A DNA stretch of 7,932 nt from an uncultured Lachnospiraceae bacterium (GTDB lineage: Bacteria > Bacillota > Clostridia > Lachnospirales > Lachnospiraceae), in NCBI GenBank assembly GCA_947653315.1, contig CANTGP010000131.1, forward strand, positions 1-7,932, read 5' to 3'. Under the pieces are notes generated by a model that saw nothing but the letters and a program-made list of their open reading frames with translations, was not told the origin of the DNA and did not search any database. Positions 1 to 5,153 of this stretch are shown piece after piece (positions within the stretch are counted from its first letter, which is position 1; the number at the start of each line of letters is the position of its first letter). The position numbers and the translations under genes were made by a program.

Positions 1-86
1 GAGCACAGGGCGTCAGAGACAAACCGGGGCAGGGCATCCCGTTCCTGGCTTTTGCTGGGTATCAAAAATATCATGATACATCATAG
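1..86. other. Unresolved gene edge at left end of window
   Basis: Several frames are open to the left edge and I cannot choose between them. On the + strand, one frame reads from base 3 and ends at a TAG at 84-86, giving a possible 27-residue C-terminus that ends in GYQKYHDTS. On the - strand, an ATG at 74-72 opens a frame that runs off the window (24 codons, beginning MIFLIPSKSQ). It lacks a well-placed ribosome site. A third frame (+, from base 1) runs on into the inverted repeat and is probably chance. No family was recognised in any of them. Confidence 0.25.
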
Positions 87-154
87 CATTTCCTTTTATT
101 CACTAAGCGTGGTTCGGCGGCTTATCATGATGTACCATAGTATTTCCTTTTATT
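69..154. repeat. Two direct copies of a 32-base sequence, period 54
   Basis: Copies lie at 69-100 and 123-154 and agree at 28 of 32 positions. Both begin TATCATGA and end with the shared block ATTTCCTTTTATT. Similarity weakens but continues about 10 bases further right (ACTAAGCGTGG against ACCCAGCATGG), up to the left tip of the large inverted repeat. Read on the - strand, each copy carries AAAAGGA followed six bases later by ATG (ATG at 84-82 and at 138-136). Each copy thus resembles a translation start. The short frames that follow encode only 23 and 11 codons. The copies could be a local duplication, remnants of a mobile element, or a paired binding site (copy 1 contains the dyad ATGAT-AC-ATCAT). 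Confidence 0.7.
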
Positions 155-161
155 TTACCCA

Positions 162-446
162 GCATGGGAGGGAGTTTTTTGCGGGGTGGCGGCAGCGGGA
201 TTGCCTGTCACGGATTTTCCGTGCTTCGTTTCCGGCGGGAGTTTCTTAGCAGAATGGGGATACTTAAGGGAAACCGTGCATGGATGCACGGTTTAGCCCG
301 ATTCGGCATGGATGCCGATAGAGGGCGACCGTAGCCAGTGGTAACTTATGCCATTCTGCTTAGAAACTCCCAGACGGAAAAAGTGCACGGAAAACCGTGA
401 CAGGCAATCCCGCTGCCGCCACCCCGCAAAAAACTCCCTCCCATGC
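162..446. repeat. Large inverted repeat (MITE-like palindromic element)
   Basis: The left arm is 162-257 and the right arm 351-446, 96 bases each, separated by a 93-base core. The outer 52 bases (162-213 with 395-446) are perfectly complementary. The middle 23 bases (214-236 with 372-394) have drifted, with a compensating one-base shift. The inner 21 bases (237-257 with 351-371) match at 20 positions. Each arm also holds a small internal hairpin: CACGGA-TTT-TCCGTG at 209-223 and CACGG-AAAA-CCGTG at 386-399. Reading inward from either tip, the arms encode the same chance peptide (HGREFFAGWRQRDCLSR). I see no transposase and no clear target-site duplication (flanks TTTTACCCA and GTCCGCCTT). A non-autonomous transposable element is the leading reading. 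A long structured RNA or a strong terminator-like hairpin is possible. Confidence 0.8.
268..318. other. Twin hairpins with identical caps in the element core
   Basis: Hairpin 1 (268-299) pairs AAACCGTGCA with TGCACGGTTT around a TGGA loop, and the stem is extended by GGG and CCC past one unpaired base. Hairpin 2 (303-318) pairs TCGGC with GCCGA around A-TGGA-T. Both end in the same GCA-TGGA-TGC cap, and they are only three bases apart. The bases after them (319-350) carry GGCGACCGTAGCC and no third strong stem. Two similarly capped stems inside a longer closing stem (GCAGAATGG 249-257 with 351-359) look like a folded multi-branch RNA, or like a core shaped for protein binding. Which strand is transcribed, if either, cannot be told. 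Confidence 0.55.
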
Positions 447-519
447 GTCCGCCTTCTTCCGCCCCTCCCGCGTTCAGGCAAAATTGTTGTGCAGGGAAGA
501 AATTTTCACCGCTAATTTC

Positions 520-548
520 TTGTATTGGAAGGTATTTTTGAGTATACT
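520..548 (+). promoter_or_regulatory. Probable sigma-A type promoter for the operon
   Basis: A -35 box TTGTAT (520-525) is followed by a 17-base spacer and a -10 box TATACT (543-548), five of six bases matching TATAAT. Transcription would start near 555, about 27 bases before the ATG of the SWIM gene. The promoter lies about 75 bases downstream of the inverted repeat, so the repeat would not be in the transcript. It overlaps the in-frame upstream ATG at 525, which argues that this ATG is not the gene start. Confidence 0.6.
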
Positions 549-581
549 GGATTTATATTCGGAAGAAACGGGGAGGTTTTT

Positions 582-2057
582 ATGCAGCAGGTTACGGAAC
601 AACAGATTCAGTCCATGGCGCCTAATGCGGCCGCTGCGGCGAATGGCAGGAAAATATCCCAAAAGGGCGGCTTTGTACGGCTGGAGCGCTCTGCGGACGA
701 TACGTTTTACCTGGGGGAATGTACGGGAAGCGGGAAAAATAATTACATTACCACCGTGGATTTTATGGAGCCGGGTAATCCGGTGTGCCGGTGTTCCTGT
801 CCCAGCCGTCAGTTTCCCTGCAAGCACGGGCTGGCGCTTCTTTATGAGATTCTAGCCGGGAAAAATTTCGGCATTTGTGAAATCCCGGAGGATATTTTGA
901 AAAAGAGGGAAAAGAAGCAGGCGCGGGAAGCAAAGAACGCCGCGGCCCAAACGGGGGACGGATTGACGGTTGAAGACGGGGAAGCGGCTGCCAAAAAGAA
1001 GGCGTCAGCCGCAAAGAGCGCCAAAGCCGCGAAAACCAAGAAGCTGAAAAAACAGTTGGAGGGTCTTGAATTGGCGGACAGGCTGATCCGGGATTTGGTC
1101 CGTGCCGGTTTGGGCACCATGGGAGGTACGGCGTTAAAGAATTATGAGCAGCTTGCTAAGCAGCTTGGGGACTATTATCTTCCCGGTCCCCAGCGCTTGT
1201 TAAACGGACTGGTTTTGGAAATAGCGGCTTTCCAAAAGGACGGCAGGGAAGAACATTATGAGGCCGCCATTGCCGTTTTGGAGAAATTCCGGGCATTGGT
1301 TAAAAAATCGCAGCAATATCTGTCGGAAAAACTGGAGCAGGGAAATGTGGAACAGGACGATACGGCGCTCTATGAAGAATTGGGCGGCGTATGGAAACTG
1401 TCCGAACTGGAAGCCCTGGGAAAAGGGATGGCGGATGCCCGTTTGATGCAGTTGTCCTTTTGGGTCAATTATGACGCTGCCAGGAAGGAGTACATAGATA
1501 CCGGATGCTGGGCGGATTTGGCTTCCGGGGAATTATACGTGACACGCAATTACCGTCCGGTAAAGGCGTTAAAATATGTAAAGCAGGAAGATACCGTTTT
1601 CGGAGTGGCGGAGGTTCCCATGGCGGTATGCTATCCGGGGGAAGGAAACCTGCGTGTCCGCTGGGACGGAGCCGGAATCCGTCCGGTGGAGAAAGAGGAT
1701 TTGCAAAAGCTCCGTTCTTTGGCAGGAACTTCCCTTGCGGCGGAAGCTAAGGCGGCTAAGAATCTGTTAAAGAATGCCCTTGCCGATCCCGTATACCTGC
1801 GCCTGATTTCTTTTGCGAGGATCGGAAAGACCGGGGACGGATTTGCCCTGGAGACCGAAGGCGGGGAGACGATTGCCCTGGGGGATGCGCCGGGGATGGA
1901 GCCTTCCGCGGACAGGCTGGCGTTGCTGCCGGAAGAAGGGTTCCTGCGGCAGCAGGTGCTTTTGGGAGCCTTTTATTATGACGGCGGGGCAAGGCGCCTG
2001 AAAATGCAGCCCCTCAGCATTATAACCGGGGAAGATGTGGTGCGCCTGCTGTACTGA
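582..2057 (+). CDS. SWIM zinc-finger protein (YehQ-like), 491 aa
   Basis: The SWIM motif is clear: C71-S-C73, six residues, C80-K-H82, with another cysteine at C69. SWIM fingers bind zinc and mediate nucleic-acid or protein contacts. A lysine/alanine-rich, probably disordered linker spans about 108-157. A helical region follows, with the DLVRAGLG stretch (171-178) that resembles the conserved segment after the finger in bacterial SWIM proteins of this type. The C-terminal part (about 300-491) is mixed alpha/beta and I do not recognise a named domain there. The start at 582 is chosen because GGGGAGG (570-576) sits five bases upstream. An in-frame ATG at 525 lies inside the promoter and has no ribosome site. 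It is the first gene of the operon, 53 bases ahead of the HEAT-like gene. The family assignment is firm; the role in the complex (target recognition) is inference. Confidence 0.88.
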   Translation: MQQVTEQQIQSMAPNAAAAANGRKISQKGGFVRLERSADDTFYLGECTGSGKNNYITTVDFMEPGNPVCRCSCPSRQFPCKHGLALLYEILAGKNFGICEIPEDILKKREKKQAREAKNAAAQTGDGLTVEDGEAAAKKKASAAKSAKAAKTKKLKKQLEGLELADRLIRDLVRAGLGTMGGTALKNYEQLAKQLGDYYLPGPQRLLNGLVLEIAAFQKDGREEHYEAAIAVLEKFRALVKKSQQYLSEKLEQGNVEQDDTALYEELGGVWKLSELEALGKGMADARLMQLSFWVNYDAARKEYIDTGCWADLASGELYVTRNYRPVKALKYVKQEDTVFGVAEVPMAVCYPGEGNLRVRWDGAGIRPVEKEDLQKLRSLAGTSLAAEAKAAKNLLKNALADPVYLRLISFARIGKTGDGFALETEGGETIALGDAPGMEPSADRLALLPEEGFLRQQVLLGAFYYDGGARRLKMQPLSIITGEDVVRLLY

Positions 2058-2071
2058 GCGGTGCGGTTAAA

Positions 2072-2091
2072 GCCGGTATACATGGTCCGGC
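2072..2091 (+). other. Small hairpin just before ribosome site
   Basis: GCCGG (2072-2076) can pair with CCGGC (2087-2091) around a ten-base loop. It ends four bases before the AAGGAGG (2095-2101) of the next gene, so it could slightly affect mRNA stability or translation there. There is no following T-run, so it is not a terminator. Five base pairs may occur by chance. Confidence 0.25.
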
Positions 2092-2110
2092 CCGAAGGAG
2101 GAAAAAAGAA

Positions 2111-4066
2111 ATGGATATTTCACCGTTATATGAGTTGCGTGCAAGGCTCCGTGCCTCCATGATTGCAGGCACCGGCCTGCTTGCGGAAGATTTCCGCCTC
2201 AGGCGGGCTGCGGAGGCTTTTGCGCCGTTGGAACAGGCCGCACCGGTCTTTGCCAAAATCGGGCAGTTGACCGGAATGCTTTTATCGCCGGATGCGGAGA
2301 AGAAAGAAGAACTTTTGCTGGATGCCATTACGCTGGCGGATGCCGTGCTGTGCACCCAGGGGACAGTGGCAGTGGACGGGGAGGTGGAGCCCGTGGCGGG
2401 AAGCGGGTGGGGCAGCGTCGTCACCAATGCGCCCTATTCCGTGGTGAAAACGCTGACGGATTCCCTGTTAAATTCCGGCAGCGGACATTACGGCTATGTA
2501 CTGGACACCCGCAGGGACCGCCCGGAGCTTTTCCGGGATTACCGGATTAAGGAAGCGATGGTCCGGGCTTTGGGGGCTTCTTACGGGGAGCTTGCGGATA
2601 CGGTGGCGGAATGGCTGAAAGAGGAGGATGCCTCGATTCTGCCCTTGTTACGGAAAGGATTTGATCCCAAAGGGAAAAAAGAGATGGTGCGCCGTATCCA
2701 TGTCATGATGGCAGTGGACGGGGAAGCATCCAATGAATTTTTTGTGAAAATACTGCCGGAAGCGGAAAAAGAAGTGCGTCAAGCGCTGGTTTTCGCGCTG
2801 CGCCGCCGTCCTGAAAATGCGGATTTGCTTTTGGAACTGACAAAGACGGAAAAGGGAAATGCGAGAAAAGCGGCATACTATGCGTTGGCATATATGGAAG
2901 ACGGGAAAGCAGAGGCCGTTTTTGGGGAGCTTTATAAAAAGAAGCCCGTGGATGCCATGCATTATTTGGTTTATGCGGAAACGGAGTGGGCTTCCCGGTT
3001 TGTGGCGGAAAAATTGAAGGAACAATTGCTGCCCTGGGCGGGGGAACGCCCCGAGACAGTTATGACAAAAGAACAGGGAATCCTGCTGGGGGAATCGCTG
3101 GCGGCCCTGCCCGGAAAAAGCGGAAAGGAAATCTGCGGAGTCTTCCGCATGGCGGCGGATTTGGAAGATTGCATGAAATATGTCTACGAAGACAAAAAGA
3201 CCGTGTTCGTGGCAAATGCCGTGGGTGAGACGGTTATGGCAGGGCGCAATACCGGAAACAGGGAACTTACGTTTACGTTCCGGGTTTCGATTCCCTATCT
3301 GCTGCACCAGGCGTTGCATTGCCGTCCCGACGCGGAACTCTGTGCCCTTGCCGTGGAGCTGTACGAGGCGGGAGGCAGGCGTCAGGGCAGGCGCAAGGAT
3401 TATTTCCCGATGGCGGTGGCGGCGCGGCTCCTTGACGGGGAGGACTGCTGCGACTGGCTGGAGAAGCAGCTTAAGGGGAAACTGTTTCGGCCTGACAAGG
3501 AGTTGTATCCGCTTTTGGCAAGGGGCATTGACGGGCTAAGGTATGACGAAAGGGAAAATGCTTATGTGCTGTGCGTAAAGCGTGGACGCCGTACCCATCC
3601 GTCCGGGGAGCCTGCGCCGGAATACCGTCAGCCCGTAAAGCAGGATATTACCGGGCATTTTACGGATATTCTCATGCGCTGCCAAGACGCGGATATCGAT
3701 CGGGTGCTGATGGATTGTGTGAATCCCGGGGACGGTGCTTATTGCCGTAAGCTGGGGGATTATTTTTACGGCCGCGCACGTAAGACGGCGGTTCCAAGGG
3801 ATTACCTGCTTGCACTGAAACGCTGTGGATATCCCAAATGTGAAGGGCTTGCCGTCGGTTATGTTACCGGACAGAACCGACCGTTCTATTTCTCGGAGCT
3901 TTCCGCTTTTGCGGCGCTGCTGCCGGGGGACGGCGCCGCCGTATATGAGGAAATGCAGAGAGTTTATGATTTTTATAAGCAGGGACGGCTGCGGCTGCGG
4001 GATTCCGGTTCGGGGGAAGAACGGTTTTCGGATTTTTTGGAAGAATTAAAGAAAGGAACAGTATAA
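2111..4066 (+). CDS. HEAT-like helical-repeat protein of MoxR/DUF5682 operon, 651 aa
   Basis: The protein is largely helical. Residues about 145-305 form successive amphipathic helix pairs typical of HEAT/ARM-like solenoids (for example KEVRQALVFALRRR at 220-233 and NARKAAYYALAYME at 250-263). Such solenoids act as protein-binding scaffolds. The N-terminal 140 residues and the part after 360 are also mostly helical but less repeat-like. A basic, proline-containing stretch lies after about 485. There is no signal peptide or membrane segment, so it is probably cytoplasmic. AAGGAGG (2095-2101) lies nine bases before the ATG, a strong ribosome site. The stop is one base before the ATPase start, so the two are probably translationally coupled. 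I know of no experimentally defined role. Scaffold or adaptor for the ATPase is inference from context. Confidence 0.8.
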   Translation: MDISPLYELRARLRASMIAGTGLLAEDFRLRRAAEAFAPLEQAAPVFAKIGQLTGMLLSPDAEKKEELLLDAITLADAVLCTQGTVAVDGEVEPVAGSGWGSVVTNAPYSVVKTLTDSLLNSGSGHYGYVLDTRRDRPELFRDYRIKEAMVRALGASYGELADTVAEWLKEEDASILPLLRKGFDPKGKKEMVRRIHVMMAVDGEASNEFFVKILPEAEKEVRQALVFALRRRPENADLLLELTKTEKGNARKAAYYALAYMEDGKAEAVFGELYKKKPVDAMHYLVYAETEWASRFVAEKLKEQLLPWAGERPETVMTKEQGILLGESLAALPGKSGKEICGVFRMAADLEDCMKYVYEDKKTVFVANAVGETVMAGRNTGNRELTFTFRVSIPYLLHQALHCRPDAELCALAVELYEAGGRRQGRRKDYFPMAVAARLLDGEDCCDWLEKQLKGKLFRPDKELYPLLARGIDGLRYDERENAYVLCVKRGRRTHPSGEPAPEYRQPVKQDITGHFTDILMRCQDADIDRVLMDCVNPGDGAYCRKLGDYFYGRARKTAVPRDYLLALKRCGYPKCEGLAVGYVTGQNRPFYFSELSAFAALLPGDGAAVYEEMQRVYDFYKQGRLRLRDSGSGEERFSDFLEELKKGTV

Positions 4067-4067
4067 C

Positions 4068-5153
4068 ATGATGGAAGAACAATTACAAAGGCTGCCGGCG
4101 GAGCTGCTTTTCCAGAAAGAACTTGACGCTTTGGCTGCGGCCGAAAAAGACCCCGTTCCTGCGGGATGGAAAATGTCTCCCCGTTCCGTCCGTACTTACA
4201 TCTGCGGCGGCAGGGTGGGAAATACGGTAATCACTCCGAAATATATCGGACATGAGCGGCTGGTGGAGATTGCAATCGCCACGTTGGTCACGGACCGGGC
4301 GCTTTTGCTCATCGGGGAGCCGGGAACTGCCAAAAGCTGGCTGTCGGAGCATTTGACCGCAGCCATTAACGGGGATTCCACGAAAGTCATCCAGGGCACT
4401 GCGGGAACGACGGAGGAACAGATCCGCTATTCCTGGAATTATGCCATGCTGATAGCGAAAGGACCGTCTAAAGAGGCGATGTTGAAAAGTCCCGTTTTCC
4501 ATGCCATGGAGACGGGAACCGTTGCCAGGCTGGAGGAGATATCCAGATGCGCTTCCGAAGTGCAGGATGCGCTGATTTCGATTTTGTCGGAAAAGAGGAT
4601 TTCCGTGCCGGAACTGAACATGGAGGTTCCCGCCAAAAAAGGTTTTTCCCTGATTGCCACGGCAAATACCAGGGATAAGGGCGTTAATGAGATGTCCGCG
4701 GCGTTGAAGCGCCGTTTTAATATTGTGGTGCTTCCGGCTCCCGCGGATTTGGAATCCGAGATGGAAATTGTCCGTACTAGGGTGGAGCAGCTTTCCGCAG
4801 GATTGGATTTGAACGCTTCCCTGCCAAAAGACGAGGTCGTGGAGAAGGTTTGTACCATTTTCCGGGAACTCCGCAGCGGGGAAACCTGTGACCGGAGCCA
4901 AAAGGTGAAGCCGACGTCGGGAGTGCTTTCCACGGCGGAAGCGATTTCCCTGCTCTGCAACAGTATGTCGCTGGCGGGGAGTTTCGGCAACGGCAGTATC
5001 AGCGATGAGGATTTGGCCGCCGGACTGCAGGGAGCCATTATAAAGGATGAGGAAAAAGATTGTGTAGCCTGGAAGGAATACCTGGAACATGTGATGAAGA
5101 AGCGGGGTTCCCACTGGAGCGGATTGTATCAAGCATGCAGAGGATTATTATGA
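4068..5153 (+). CDS. MoxR-family AAA+ ATPase (YehL-like), 361 aa
   Basis: This is a single AAA+ module of the MoxR type. Walker A is GEPGTAKS (83-90). The Walker B position reads VARLEEIS (152-159), with glutamate where aspartate is usual. Sensor 1 lies in ATANTRDKG (197-205, N200), and arginine-finger candidates are R215/R216 in LKRRFN. The alpha-helical lid follows to the C-terminus. MoxR ATPases form hexamers that use ATP to remodel or activate partner proteins, commonly VWA-domain proteins. Length and motif spelling fit the E. coli YehL type. The start ATG at 4068 follows AAAGGA (4052-4057) by ten bases; a second ATG at 4071 is equally possible and changes one residue. It is one base after the HEAT-like gene and overlaps the DUF5682 gene at ATGA. 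Identification of the family is near certain; the substrate is unknown. Confidence 0.95.
   Translation: MMEEQLQRLPAELLFQKELDALAAAEKDPVPAGWKMSPRSVRTYICGGRVGNTVITPKYIGHERLVEIAIATLVTDRALLLIGEPGTAKSWLSEHLTAAINGDSTKVIQGTAGTTEEQIRYSWNYAMLIAKGPSKEAMLKSPVFHAMETGTVARLEEISRCASEVQDALISILSEKRISVPELNMEVPAKKGFSLIATANTRDKGVNEMSAALKRRFNIVVLPAPADLESEMEIVRTRVEQLSAGLDLNASLPKDEVVEKVCTIFRELRSGETCDRSQKVKPTSGVLSTAEAISLLCNSMSLAGSFGNGSISDEDLAAGLQGAIIKDEEKDCVAWKEYLEHVMKKRGSHWSGLYQACRGLL

Noticed and set aside
52..249. Possible 65-residue protein on the + strand across the direct repeats and left arm
   Set aside because: It runs through the direct repeat (HSISFY appears twice) and into the inverted-repeat arm, has no ribosome site, and its C-terminal half reappears from the opposite arm only because the arms are complementary.
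162..446. IscB-associated guide RNA (HEARO/omega RNA) or a group II intron remnant
   Set aside because: The size and branched hairpins made me consider these, but I could not match any diagnostic sequence, no IscB, TnpB or intron protein is present, and long terminal inverted repeats are not typical of either.
162..446. CRISPR array
   Set aside because: There are only two arms in inverted orientation, with no evenly spaced direct repeats.
293..481. Possible 62-residue protein on the - strand through the right arm
   Set aside because: It shares HGREFFAGWRQRDCLSR with the + strand frame of the left arm purely through the inverted repeat, and no ribosome site or family match supports it.
525..581. 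Longer start for the SWIM protein at the ATG at 525
   Set aside because: The added 19 residues overlap the promoter, lack a ribosome site, and the ATG at 582 has a strong one.
2648..3319. Open frame of 223 codons opposite the HEAT-like gene
   Set aside because: Same kind of shadow; its low-complexity F/R/H/Q-rich composition is unlike the neighbours and it has no ribosome site.
4083..5132. Long open frame (349 codons) opposite the ATPase gene
   Set aside because: The + strand encodes an intact MoxR ATPase with all motifs. The opposite frame is a by-product of GC-rich codon use, and its translation is rich in R, H, G, F and Q without domains.
5060..5149. Longer start for the DUF5682 protein at the ATG at 5060
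   Set aside because: It would overlap the ATPase gene by 94 bases, and the added residues are an out-of-frame reading of its C-terminus. The ATGA start has a ribosome site and begins at the conserved family N-terminus.
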